Origin: Clostridia bacterium
GTDB taxonomy: Bacteria > Bacillota > DULZ01
Assembly (NCBI GenBank): GCA_012840125.1
Contig: DULZ01000040.1
Span: forward strand, 1 to 32,379
DNA length: 32,379 bases
Direction of reading: 5' to 3'
Below, one piece after another: positions 22,118-30,797 of this stretch. Within the stretch, counting starts at the first letter, position 1. The number at the start of each line of letters is the position of its first letter. The notes below the pieces were generated by a model that was given only the letters and a program-made list of their open reading frames with translations, did not search any database and had not been told where the DNA came from. Both the position numbers and the translations under genes were made by a program.

Positions 22118-23329
22118 TTAATCGGCTAAGAGGCGTTTTTCTCCTTTGAGCTCAAAAATGGGGCTGATGTTTTGGGTGACCTCCAAGGTGCCCAGGTACT
22201 GCCCGTTTTCATCCCGGACGGCGAAATAGCGAATGTAGATGAAAGTATCCCCTTGCTTAATCCAAAACTCTTCCACATCCTTGGCCCCGGATTTGAAGTC
22301 TTCCACCAGCTTTTTGACGATATGCACGCTGGTGGGCGGGTGGCAGTTTTCTACTTGGCGCCCCAGGACCGCCTTGGTGCGGTGGAAAATCCTGTCCTTG
22401 CTGTTAGAGAAGTATTTGACGGTATCATTGTGATCAATGAAAGTGATGTCCACCGGCAAGTGGTTGAGTAATGCCTCCAGCACCTTTACATCCAATGCAC
22501 CGGTTTCAAAACGTACCGTGCCCGTGCCGAGCAAGGAAGCCCCGCTTTGCTCCCTGTCCTCGCCGGGTTGGTACCGGCTTTCCGGTTGGTAGAGGCAGTA
22601 TCCTATTTGATCGCTCTCCTGCCTGATGGTTTCCCATTCATCTGCCGTCAAAGTGTCCAGGGCCATGGGGAAGAGGATGTTTTCTTCCTTGTAGATCATT
22701 TCTTTCACCCGGACTACCGCTGCCTCCGCAGTCTTAATCAACTTGTCCAGGGTGGCATCCGGGGACGGCATTTTGACGGCTTTAATCAAATCCCTGATCT
22801 CATCATCCACCCCCCACATCACTTTGGGCGGGGCGTTGATGCCGTATTTTTCCAGGTAGGGGAACAGCAAGATTTCTTTACGGGTGTAATGTTTATCAAT
22901 TTCCCACAGCTGGTCAAAGACTTGGGCCAGCCGGTTTTCGTATTCCTCGCTGGGCAGCCTCTTCGCTGCTTCAATTAACGGCATGATTTGTTCGTCGATG
23001 AGTCTTTCGATGGCCCGGTTCTCCTGCTGGAAGGTATGAACGGGATGGCCGGGGTCCACCGTCCTGGGGGCGGCTTGCCGGTGATATTCCGCGAGAGAAC
23101 CTTTAAACACGGCGGCATGGACATCGCATAATCGCTGGACTTCTTCCACCGGGATGCCTTCCGCGATCAAGCTGTTCTCCAGGGCGGAGATCTCTGTGGG
23201 AGAAACATCCTTAATCAAGGACGCAAACCGGTCTTTGACTTCATCCACACTCTTGCCTGCGTGCAGCTCTCTGATGAGCTCTTTCAGCACTTTTTGCTTG
23301 TGCTCGCGGTTGTTAATCAGTTCGCTCAT
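22118..23329 (-). CDS. DUF438-hemerythrin-PAS protein
   Basis: A 403-residue three-domain protein. The N-terminal DUF438 spans about 1-80 (LIRELHAGKSVDEVKDRF). A hemerythrin HHE domain spans about 95-230, with metal-ligand His/Glu in VHTFQQEN, KHYTRKEILLFPY and EENILFP. A PAS-like domain fills the C-terminal 130 residues and includes the segment FSNSKDRIFHRTKAVLGRQV (GRQVENCHPP follows). Such proteins are common in anaerobic Firmicutes and are thought to sense oxygen, NO or redox state through the diiron site and PAS cofactor; function is inferred. GAGGAGG precedes the ATG. It follows the CMD-family gene by 43 bases and is probably cotranscribed. Confidence 0.88.
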   Translation of the reverse strand: MSELINNREHKQKVLKELIRELHAGKSVDEVKDRFASLIKDVSPTEISALENSLIAEGIPVEEVQRLCDVHAAVFKGSLAEYHRQAAPRTVDPGHPVHTFQQENRAIERLIDEQIMPLIEAAKRLPSEEYENRLAQVFDQLWEIDKHYTRKEILLFPYLEKYGINAPPKVMWGVDDEIRDLIKAVKMPSPDATLDKLIKTAEAAVVRVKEMIYKEENILFPMALDTLTADEWETIRQESDQIGYCLYQPESRYQPGEDREQSGASLLGTGTVRFETGALDVKVLEALLNHLPVDITFIDHNDTVKYFSNSKDRIFHRTKAVLGRQVENCHPPTSVHIVKKLVEDFKSGAKDVEEFWIKQGDTFIYIRYFAVRDENGQYLGTLEVTQNISPIFELKGEKRLLAD

Positions 23330-23372
23330 GGTTGACCCTCCTCTGTTTTTCCGCCTGAATTATCCCAGGCTG

Positions 23373-23714
23373 TTAATTAACCGGGCTTTTGTCAGGACCG
23401 GTTTCTTCTCCCATTTCCTGGCGTAAAATCAGCATACCTTCCATGCTCTTGGGAAACCCTGCCGTCGGTGCCACCAGCATGATGGCGTGCTCGATTTCTT
23501 CCCTGGTGCACCCGGCTTTGACGGCTTTGATAATGTGGGTGCGCAGGGCATACTGGTACTGGCAGGCGGTGGAAACGGCTACCTTGATGAGCCAGCGGGT
23601 TTTTTCGTCTAAAGGACCGCTATCATGCAATATTTTACCATAATTTTCATAGGCATCGTAGACTTCCCCGTGCCTGTCCATGAAATATTTTAAGTTTCTT
23701 TCGATGACGTCCAA
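23373..23714 (-). CDS. Carboxymuconolactone decarboxylase (AhpD-like) family protein
   Basis: A small protein of about 113 residues with the all-helical CMD/AhpD fold: LDEKTRWLIKVAVSTACQYQYALRTHI, then AVKAGCTREEIEHAI. The usual CxxC of AhpD is not present: the segment reads ACQYQYALRTH, one Cys only, so disulfide reductase activity is unlikely. TTG at 23714 is chosen as start because GGAGGT lies seven bases upstream; GTG at 23729 would include the ribosome site itself. It precedes the DUF438-hemerythrin gene and follows the terminator of the hydroxyacid operon. Role unknown. Confidence 0.82.
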   Translation of the reverse strand: MDVIERNLKYFMDRHGEVYDAYENYGKILHDSGPLDEKTRWLIKVAVSTACQYQYALRTHIIKAVKAGCTREEIEHAIMLVAPTAGFPKSMEGMLILRQEMGEETGPDKSPVN

Positions 23715-23821
23715 CAGCAACACCTCCACCTGTAGCTGGTAATAGGTTGGCCTGCCGGGAGCAATCTTATGTACTGAAACCGGCTCCTAAAGACCACTTG
23801 AGGTGCACCTGGACCGCAAAG

Positions 23822-23853
23822 AAAAACAGGAGCCTGTGAGGCTAGGCTCCTGT
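23822..23853 (-). terminator. Terminator of the 2-hydroxyacid operon
   Basis: A perfect 10-bp stem (AGGCTCCTGT, 23844-23853, with ACAGGAGCCT, 23826-23835), an 8-base loop and, on the minus strand, a TTTTTC tail. The stop codon of the LarA-like gene lies inside the hairpin. Confidence 0.92.
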
Positions 23854-25104
23854 GCCAATGCGGTTCAGTAACTCACCCTCCGGTGAGAAGCTGTAATTAA
23901 ATTCTTCGAGTTGTTCCCAAGCACAATTGGGGTCAATGTCGTCGATTAAAGGTTTGGAAATGAACATTTCCGACAATTCCAGGGTGTTTTTAATCTGCAC
24001 GATCCTGGCGTTTTCCGCGCTCACCTTGCGACCGGCGCATCTTAATGCCACTTCCATGGCCGCCTGGTCACTGGGCTGGACGATGGGGACAAAGCCCCTT
24101 TCCAGGAAAGTGCTGGTAATGACATTCGCATAGGTGACCTGGTAATCGATTTTGTCAGCCAGGCGGGCGGGAATCACATCCGCCAGGCCGACACCGAGGG
24201 CGTTCCCGTGGCTTTCCGGTGTCAGGTCAAGGCAGACAATCCGGCGGATGGTGGGATGTTCCGGTTGGCGGTTGAGGCGGATGCCCATCCGCCCGGTAAT
24301 ATTGGGATCCATCCCGACGCCGCTGATGTTTTTCCCCATTTCTTGAACGACCAAAAGGTCCATGTCCGATACCGGCAGGCGGGGCATGAGCCGGCGGGCC
24401 ATTTGCAAAAGCCCCGGTTCTTCGGGAAGCATTTGTTCACTGGTGAGAAACTTGATGACGGCCGTTTGGTCTTTGGCGTTTTCCAGCACTGCCACCCCGC
24501 CCAAGATGGGAGCTTTGTTCAGGATGAGAGCACCCATTTCCGGAATCAGTTCTTCCAGTCCCATCAGGCCGTAACTGTGCACCAGTTGGGCTCCCTGGTG
24601 GTTGCCCAGGCCGATGACCATTTGTTTTACCAGGCCGCTTTCATAGGTGGCGTGAAAATCCGTGTGAGGTTTGACCCTATTTAACAGGATGATGCCGTCC
24701 AGGGAAGCGGCGATGCGGTCAAAATAAACCGGGATGTCATGGCGCACATGTCCCAGGCAAACTGTTTCCATGGAACTGGCAATGGGGGCTTGAATATATG
24801 CTTCGGTGATACCGTAGGAAGCCAGTACTTCCTTTTGACCTTCCGCCGTCGCACCGCCGTGGCTGCCCATGGCCGGGATGACCAGCGGTTCTGCGCCCTT
24901 CTGCCGCAAGAAATCGACCAGGGTTTTGACCATGAGGCTGATGTTGGCGATGCCCCGGCTGCCTACGGCAATGCCGATCCTGGCTCCCGGCTGCACCCGC
25001 AGCTCGGCGCCGGACAGCTGGTTTAACAGCTCACCTGCAACATTTTCGATGACCGGTGCCTCGAAGTCGAGACGAATTCTGACCATGGTGGGGAAGAGGG
25101 ACAT
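23842..25104 (-). CDS. LarA-like protein (DUF2088, nickel-dependent lactate racemase superfamily)
   Basis: A 420-residue protein of the lactate racemase superfamily, in which a nickel-pincer nucleotide cofactor catalyses 2-hydroxyacid racemisation or epimerisation. Visible features are IAVGSRG (45-51), the PAMGSHGGAT segment (78-86) and KPHTDFHATYESGLVK (145-160); SGLVK resembles the SGGAK of LarA, whose Lys carries the cofactor, and H147 and H151 could be ligand or base. This is a distant clade, so the substrate cannot be assumed to be lactate. ATG 25104 is used because AAGGAGG is upstream and an earlier in-frame start would overlap glcF. Cofactor genes larB, larC and larE are not in the window. 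It is the last gene of the operon. Confidence 0.82.
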   Translation of the reverse strand: MSLFPTMVRIRLDFEAPVIENVAGELLNQLSGAELRVQPGARIGIAVGSRGIANISLMVKTLVDFLRQKGAEPLVIPAMGSHGGATAEGQKEVLASYGITEAYIQAPIASSMETVCLGHVRHDIPVYFDRIAASLDGIILLNRVKPHTDFHATYESGLVKQMVIGLGNHQGAQLVHSYGLMGLEELIPEMGALILNKAPILGGVAVLENAKDQTAVIKFLTSEQMLPEEPGLLQMARRLMPRLPVSDMDLLVVQEMGKNISGVGMDPNITGRMGIRLNRQPEHPTIRRIVCLDLTPESHGNALGVGLADVIPARLADKIDYQVTYANVITSTFLERGFVPIVQPSDQAAMEVALRCAGRKVSAENARIVQIKNTLELSEMFISKPLIDDIDPNCAWEQLEEFNYSFSPEGELLNRIGTGA

Positions 25105-25130
25105 ATCAGTGATTAACCTCCTTAAGTCGA

Positions 25131-26402
25131 TTACATGATGCCTGCACTGGCCGCCAAAAGCTGGACGGGGTGCCTGACCTGAGCTTTGATGCCTCTTTGC
25201 TGTAGCCCGGCGGAGAGCTGCATGGTGCAAGCCGGGCAAGCTGTGGCCAGCACTTCCGCTCCCGTTTCGATAAAGTTATCTATTTTACCCTGAAGGATTT
25301 GTTTTGACATTTCCCCTTGGGTGAGGAAATATGACCCGGCGCCGCCGCAGCACCAGTCCGCCTGTTTCATTTCCACGAAAGTGAGGCCTGGAATGCTCTG
25401 CAGGATTTTACGGGGTTCCTCTTTGATGCCTAACCCGCGTACAAGATGGCATGGGTCGTGAAAGGTGACCCTTTTGTTTACGGGTTTTAATTCCGGGAGA
25501 GGCAAGTAGCGGGCAATGAACTGGTTCAGGTCCAGTACTTTTGCCGTAAAGGATTGTACTTGTTCCTGTTCCTCCGGGCCGAAGAAACGGGCGTATTCTT
25601 TCAGGGTGGAGGTGCAGGTGGCACAGTCGCTGACGATGTAGTCGCAGTTTTCCTGAATAAAATAGGTGACATTGGCTCTGGCTAAACGCTGGGCTTCTTC
25701 CAAGTCACCGGCGCTGTAGTGGGGACCGCCGCAGCACTGGACCGGGGGCACCACCACTTCGCAACCCAGGTGCTGCAGGTAGAGGATAGTCGCTGCGGCG
25801 ATGTCGCTGAAAAAGTTATCGGTGGCACAGCCTAAGAAATACCCGATCTTAAACTTAGGCTGCTCTACCTTTTTCAACAGCTCCGGCAGCCGGCTGCGGG
25901 CGCTTTTTGGCAAATCGACCGGGAGATAGCTTTCCAAGCGACCGAGGTTCTCAAAAAGGCTGGTGATGCGGGTGTTTCTTACCAGCCAGCGCATGCCGCT
26001 TTTGTTGTAAAAGCGGGCCAGGCTCATTACTTTCGGCAGCCGCCGGCGCCGGGACAGGACGCCGCGGTACAAGGCCTTGTGCAGGAACTTCAGACCGTTG
26101 GCCCGGTTCAGTTTCTCCCGGGCTTTGATCACCAGCTCATCCGTAGGTACGGTGGAAGGGCAGTTGACCACACAGGCCTTGCACAACAGGCAGCTTCGCA
26201 GCAATTGATCCAGTTCAGGGTCGTCACCCCAATCCTGGGCATTTTCCTGGATTAACCGGATCAAGCGAATTCTACCCCGGGCGAGTAAACCTTCGTTCTT
26301 GGTGTAGTAATAAGTAGGGCAAATGTTTTGGCAAAAGCCGCACCTGTTGCAGCGCCGTATTTGCTGCAGGAATTCTTGCTCAGTCAAGGTCTTCACCTCC
26401 AA
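25131..26402 (-). CDS. glcF: Glycolate/2-hydroxyacid oxidase iron-sulfur subunit (GlcF-like)
   Basis: A 423-residue Fe-S subunit. Two 4Fe-4S ferredoxin motifs lie at C18, C21, C24, C28 and C71, C74, C77, C81. They are followed by two CCG domains with CCGGPH and FHDPCHLVRGLG...CCGGAGSYFL, typical of GlcF, LldE and heterodisulfide-reductase-type subunits. It would pass electrons from the flavin subunits to a quinone or another acceptor. Its ATG at 26402 lies inside the last 23 bases of glcE, so translation is coupled. No membrane helix is seen. Confidence 0.93.
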   Translation of the reverse strand: MEVKTLTEQEFLQQIRRCNRCGFCQNICPTYYYTKNEGLLARGRIRLIRLIQENAQDWGDDPELDQLLRSCLLCKACVVNCPSTVPTDELVIKAREKLNRANGLKFLHKALYRGVLSRRRRLPKVMSLARFYNKSGMRWLVRNTRITSLFENLGRLESYLPVDLPKSARSRLPELLKKVEQPKFKIGYFLGCATDNFFSDIAAATILYLQHLGCEVVVPPVQCCGGPHYSAGDLEEAQRLARANVTYFIQENCDYIVSDCATCTSTLKEYARFFGPEEQEQVQSFTAKVLDLNQFIARYLPLPELKPVNKRVTFHDPCHLVRGLGIKEEPRKILQSIPGLTFVEMKQADWCCGGAGSYFLTQGEMSKQILQGKIDNFIETGAEVLATACPACTMQLSAGLQQRGIKAQVRHPVQLLAASAGIM

Positions 26403-27525
26403 GCCATGGGTGGCAGGGGAACATAATCCGGTCCGGGTCTAAGGCAGCTTTCAGTTTTTGATATAACGGGTCTACTGGAGGCTTAACCCAGCTGTAGCTT
26501 AAGGCGTAGTCCCCGCCCAGCGTCACCAACTGCTGCCGGAGCTGCTGTCGCTCTTCTGCCGGTGGGCTGATGATGACCTCGCCTAGGCCCAGATCGATGT
26601 CGCAGAAGTAGTTTTGATCTGGTTTAACCACTTGGCTTAACATGCCTGCCAGGTTCCAGATTTGTTTCTTGCCGCATCTGATGGTGAGGAGTTTTTGCCG
26701 GTCCGGCACGGTTTGCTCGTAGTACTGCCGCCAGAAATCGCGGCAGTCATCAAATACCTGCTGTTCATAGGGGGCGCAGAGTTTTTGTAGTGCCGCCAGG
26801 TGCCCGGTCACCGTCTCTTGAAAGCCGCCTAAGTTGATGACGAGCTGCCAGGCTCCGCCGGGTGCGGCAGCCTTAAATATCCTTAAAGCTGTGATGCTGC
26901 TTCGGGCCCCTCTGATTTCCCGGGCCAGCCGGTAGGCTTCCTCTACCCCAGGCAAGCCGTGCACTAACAGGGCGGAGCGCTTTTCCAACTGGGGTCTCAG
27001 TTTAAAGGTGATGGAGGTGATAATCCCCAGGGTGCCCCAGCTCCGGGCGAACAGCCGGGTGAAATCGTAGCCGCTCACGTTCTTGACGGTTTTGCCCCCT
27101 GTCATTACCCGGGTGCCATAGGGGGTGATGAATTCCAAACCCAAGATATGGTTTTGGATGGTGTCGTAGGCATAACTTTCATAGCCGGCGGCGTCTTCAG
27201 CTACCAGGCCGCCTAGGGTACGGTGACCGTGGCTTTCGACGGTTATGGGCAGGAAAAGATTATGTTCTCTCACAGCCCGGTCCAGTTCCGCCAGGGTCAT
27301 GCCCGCTTGAACCTTCACGGAAAGGTTATTCACGTCCAGGTCCTCTATGGCGTTGAGTTTCAGGGTGGAAACCAATTTCACCGGCTGTCCGGTGGGTGCG
27401 ATCAGCTGTTCCACCAGGTGTCCTTTGCCGCAGGGGATAACCCCAAATTTTACTGACCGGGCGTCACGGATGATCTGGCAGATGGCTTCCGGTGATTCAG
27501 GATAGAGCTTTTCATAAGTGTCCAT
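26380..27525 (-). CDS. glcE: FAD-binding subunit of 2-hydroxyacid oxidase (GlcE-like)
   Basis: A 381-residue FAD_binding_4 (PCMH-type) protein. The FAD pyrophosphate segment includes VIPCGKGH near the N-terminus and GLVAEDAAGYESYAYD (about 107-122); RLFARSWGTLGIIT matches the family. It is shorter and more divergent than GlcD, as for GlcE. ATG 27525 is chosen because AAAGGG lies nine bases upstream; an ATG at 27534 directly abuts it. It sits between glcD (20 bases upstream) and glcF (overlapping). Confidence 0.9.
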   Translation of the reverse strand: MDTYEKLYPESPEAICQIIRDARSVKFGVIPCGKGHLVEQLIAPTGQPVKLVSTLKLNAIEDLDVNNLSVKVQAGMTLAELDRAVREHNLFLPITVESHGHRTLGGLVAEDAAGYESYAYDTIQNHILGLEFITPYGTRVMTGGKTVKNVSGYDFTRLFARSWGTLGIITSITFKLRPQLEKRSALLVHGLPGVEEAYRLAREIRGARSSITALRIFKAAAPGGAWQLVINLGGFQETVTGHLAALQKLCAPYEQQVFDDCRDFWRQYYEQTVPDRQKLLTIRCGKKQIWNLAGMLSQVVKPDQNYFCDIDLGLGEVIISPPAEERQQLRQQLVTLGGDYALSYSWVKPPVDPLYQKLKAALDPDRIMFPCHPWLGGEDLD

Positions 27526-27545
27526 TGTTACCATCCCTTTCCCGT

Positions 27546-28925
27546 TTAGAGGTCCAGTATTTTACCCTTGTTGAAGTAGAGGGTCGGATCCAGGGCCTTC
27601 TTCACAATGGCCATGAATTCCAGGTCTGCCGGGCTGAAAGCGTGCTGCATATACGGCAGTTTCTCCAAACCGATACCGTGCTCCCCGGTCAGGGTGCCTT
27701 CTAACGCTAGGGTTTTCATGAAGATTTCCCGGCTGGCTTCTTCCACCCGGTGATATTCTTCCGGATCATCGGGGCTGTAAAGCAAGTGGGGGTGCAGATT
27801 CCCGTCACCGGCGTGGGCCATCTGGGCAATGACGATGTTGTATTTCTCCGCCACTTTAGCGACGAAACGCAGCATTTCCGGCAGTTTATGTACCGGCACC
27901 GTCACATCCTGCACCATGTAAGCAGGTTTAATCCGGCCCAAAGCCCCGTTGCCGGAACGGCGGGCCAGCCAGAGTTTTTGCCTTTCTTCCTCATCTTTGG
28001 CCATTTTAAAGTCCCGGGCGTTATTCTCCGCAAAGATTCTCCTGATGGTATCCATTTGCCGTTCCAATTCCACGGCGTAACCGTCTACTTCCACCAACAG
28101 CAGCGCTTCCGCATCCCGCGGCAATCCCAAGTGAAGGAAGTCATCGACGGCTTTGATTAACGTATTATCGAGCATTTCCAAGGTGGTAGGAACAATCCCC
28201 TGGGCAATGATGGTAGAAACGGCTTGGCCTGCTTCATCGAGGCTGGCGAAAGCCGCCGAAGCCGTCATGGTCTTTTCCGGCAGGGGACTCAGTTTTAACA
28301 GGACTTTAGTCACAATGCCAAAAGTACCCTCGGAGCCGTGGAAGATGCCGGTGAAATCGGGGGCAAACTGGCCGGCGGGAGCCAGCATGCCGGTGGTGAC
28401 CGTCTCCCCGTCCGGCAGGACCACTTCCAGGCCCAGTACGTGGTTTTTCATAACTCCGAATTTAACCCCCCGGATGCCCCCGGCACACTGGGCAATGTTG
28501 CCGCCGATAGTGGCGGATTTTTGGCTGGCCGGATCCGGTGGAAACATGAGGCCGTAAGGCTCAAGGGCATTTTGGAGGTCAAGATTGACGACGCCGGGCT
28601 CCACCAGCGCAGTGCCTGCCAAAGGATCGATGTCCAAGATGCGGTTCATCTTGGTCAGGACGAGAGAGATCCCGCCGTGCCAGGGGACGGCACTGCCGCT
28701 TAAGCAGGTCCCTGCCCCTCTGGGTACCAGGGGCAAGGAGTGCTCCGCGGCGAGTTTGACTACGGCCGTTACTTGCTCCTTATTTTCCGCAAATACGACC
28801 GCTTCCGGGGGATGGATAAAGGGGGAGGAATCATAAGCATAGACTTCTAAAGCTCTGGGGGAGGTGAGCACGTTTGCTTTTCCTACAATCTGCTGCAGCT
28901 TCGCCATAATGGGTTGTGAGAGCAT
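27546..28925 (-). CDS. glcD: FAD-linked 2-hydroxyacid dehydrogenase catalytic subunit (GlcD-like)
   Basis: A 459-residue flavoprotein of the GlcD/D-lactate dehydrogenase family. PRGAGTCLSGSAVP (49-62) and SATIGGNIAQCAGG (about 136-149) form the FAD site. The C-terminal FAD-oxidase domain has AHAGDGNLHPHLLY and GEHGIGLEKLPYM near the end. It oxidises a D-2-hydroxy acid to the 2-oxo acid; glycolate, D-lactate or another acid is possible. GGGAGGT is placed nine bases before the ATG. It lies 15 bases after the TRAP permease gene, so import and oxidation are encoded together. Confidence 0.93.
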   Translation of the reverse strand: MLSQPIMAKLQQIVGKANVLTSPRALEVYAYDSSPFIHPPEAVVFAENKEQVTAVVKLAAEHSLPLVPRGAGTCLSGSAVPWHGGISLVLTKMNRILDIDPLAGTALVEPGVVNLDLQNALEPYGLMFPPDPASQKSATIGGNIAQCAGGIRGVKFGVMKNHVLGLEVVLPDGETVTTGMLAPAGQFAPDFTGIFHGSEGTFGIVTKVLLKLSPLPEKTMTASAAFASLDEAGQAVSTIIAQGIVPTTLEMLDNTLIKAVDDFLHLGLPRDAEALLLVEVDGYAVELERQMDTIRRIFAENNARDFKMAKDEEERQKLWLARRSGNGALGRIKPAYMVQDVTVPVHKLPEMLRFVAKVAEKYNIVIAQMAHAGDGNLHPHLLYSPDDPEEYHRVEEASREIFMKTLALEGTLTGEHGIGLEKLPYMQHAFSPADLEFMAIVKKALDPTLYFNKGKILDL

Positions 28926-28940
28926 GGGCCGTCTACCTCC

Positions 28941-30218
28941 CTATTTAGTCAGTAAGTTGGGTAACCACAGCGATATGGCCGGGATGTAGGAGATGATTAA
29001 GAGGGTCAACAGGGTAACACCTAAATAGACCCAGTTGGCTTTAACAATTCTTTCAATGGTCAATTTACTCAGGCCGCAGGCGACAAATAGGTTCACGCCT
29101 AATGGCGGGGTAATCATGCCGATAGCCAGGTTGATGACCATGATGATACCGAAGTGGATCGGATCAATGCCCATCTGCACCGCCACCGGGAAGAAGATAG
29201 GCGCCAGGATGATAATCGCCGCGTTGGTCTCCATGAAGGTACCTACAATCAAGAGCATGAGGTTGACCAGGAGCAAGAAGACGTATTTGTTGCTGGAGAT
29301 GCTGATGAACCATTGGGCAATGGCATTGGGGATCATCTCCCTGGTCAGGATCAGACCGAAAGCGGAAGCGGTGGCGATAATCAGCATCACCATGGCGGTG
29401 GAAATGGCTGAGGTGCGCAAGACAGGCACCAGGTCCTTAAGGCGCAATTCTCTGTAAATAAAGAAACCTACTATTAATCCGTAAATGACGGCTACGTTGG
29501 CCGCTTCCGTGGGTGTAAAGACACCGCCGTAAATGCCCCCGAGAATGATGATGGGCATGAGCAGGGCAAAAATAGCGTCTTTAAAAGAAGTCCAAATTTC
29601 AGTTACAGAAGGTCTTTCCGAACCGATGTAATTGTTTCGCTTACTGACCATAAAAGCCACCAGCATCAGCGCCAACCCGAACAGGAGACCGGGGATGAAG
29701 TCGGCCATGAATAACCCGCCGATGGAAGCACCGGTGACCACGCCGTAGGTGATCATGGGAATACTGGGCGGGATGATGACTCCGATACATCCGGAGCTGG
29801 CTTGGGTGGCACTGGCAAATTCAAGGGAATAACCCTGCCTGACCATGCCTGGGATCATGATGGAACCGATGGCGGCCACCGTGGCCGGTGATGAACCGGA
29901 AATGGCGGCAAAGAACATGGACGCCAGAATGGTCACCAGTGCCAGTCCGCCGGGCAGGAAGCCGATGAGGGAATTGGCAAACCGGATCAGTCTTTTGGAG
30001 ATGCCCCCTCTTTCCATCAACGCTCCGGCGATCATGAAAAACGGGATGGCCATGAGAGGAAAGGAGTCCGTGGCGGCAAACATCTTCTGGGCTACTACCA
30101 TCGTTGGCACGGTCTTGGCGGTGGCTAGTGCGATGACGGAGGCGAGTCCTAGGCTGACCGCTACAGGCACGTTTAAGAGGATGAGGATGATAAAACTGCC
30201 AAACAGTATTGCACTCAT
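28941..30218 (-). CDS. dctM: TRAP transporter large permease (DctM)
   Basis: A 425-residue membrane protein with about 12 hydrophobic helices and the DctM/SiaM architecture. Signature segments are SFPLMAIPFFMIAGALM (52-68), SGSSPATVAAIGS (109-121) and FTPTEAANVAV near the middle, which line the Na+ and substrate sites. It uses a Na+ or proton gradient to take up organic acids delivered by DctP. Its ATG overlaps the dctQ stop (ATGA at 30218-30215). Confidence 0.95.
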   Translation of the reverse strand: MSAILFGSFIILILLNVPVAVSLGLASVIALATAKTVPTMVVAQKMFAATDSFPLMAIPFFMIAGALMERGGISKRLIRFANSLIGFLPGGLALVTILASMFFAAISGSSPATVAAIGSIMIPGMVRQGYSLEFASATQASSGCIGVIIPPSIPMITYGVVTGASIGGLFMADFIPGLLFGLALMLVAFMVSKRNNYIGSERPSVTEIWTSFKDAIFALLMPIIILGGIYGGVFTPTEAANVAVIYGLIVGFFIYRELRLKDLVPVLRTSAISTAMVMLIIATASAFGLILTREMIPNAIAQWFISISSNKYVFLLLVNLMLLIVGTFMETNAAIIILAPIFFPVAVQMGIDPIHFGIIMVINLAIGMITPPLGVNLFVACGLSKLTIERIVKANWVYLGVTLLTLLIISYIPAISLWLPNLLTK

Positions 30219-30718
30219 TGACTTTCCTCCTCAGGGGCAAAGAGTTTTGCCAAGGTGGCTTGCAAGAAGGAGATGGCCATTAAAACTGTTCCCACCGGCA
30301 CAGCGGCGTAGGCCCAGTACATGGGTATTTCCATGGCAGGGGACAGCTGCCCGGCGTTAAAAATGCCTTGCACTACTTTGAATGACAATACGGCAATGAC
30401 GATGCAAAAGATGATGGAAATAATGCCGGCTAAGAGGCAAGCGAATCTGTAGACGGTTTTTGGCAAAAGGCGGACAAAGGCTTCCACCCCGATGTGAGCG
30501 CCCTCTTTGGCACCGAGGCTGGCCCCGATAAATACCGTCCAGACCATCAAGTAGCGGGCAAGCTCTTCCGACCAGGGCAAGGAACCTTTGACCACAAAAC
30601 GGAAAAACACTTGCAGCCCCACGACGACAATCATGGCAGATAAGGCAGCGACGACGATGGCGGTTTGCACTTTGTCCAGAAAAGTCAGGAGCTTTACTTC
30701 GTTCTGTGTTTTGGCCAA
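30215..30718 (-). CDS. dctQ: TRAP transporter small permease (DctQ)
   Basis: A 167-residue protein with four hydrophobic helices and the DctQ motif FRFVVKGSLPWSEELARYLM (42-61), followed by GASLGAKEGAHIGVEAF. It pairs with DctM. It follows dctP after 79 bases that hold a stem-loop, and the last codons overlap dctM. GGAGGGATAAGC lies before its start. Confidence 0.95.
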   Translation of the reverse strand: MAKTQNEVKLLTFLDKVQTAIVVAALSAMIVVVGLQVFFRFVVKGSLPWSEELARYLMVWTVFIGASLGAKEGAHIGVEAFVRLLPKTVYRFACLLAGIISIIFCIVIAVLSFKVVQGIFNAGQLSPAMEIPMYWAYAAVPVGTVLMAISFLQATLAKLFAPEEESQ

Positions 30719-30762
30719 TGCTTATCCCTCCAATCGCACTAAACAGTGTCCTAAGGAAAGAG

Positions 30763-30790
30763 GCAGGGCTGGAGTTTCCTTCAGCCCTGC
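30763..30790 (-). other. Intercistronic stem-loop between dctP and dctQ
   Basis: A perfect 9-bp stem (GCAGGGCTG, 30790-30782 on the minus strand, with CAGCCCTGC, 30771-30763) with a 10-base loop; there is no T-run, only CTCTTTCC. It probably stabilises or partly terminates the dctP message so that the binding protein is made in excess, which is common for binding-protein operons. Confidence 0.7.
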
Positions 30791-30797
30791 GTCATGA

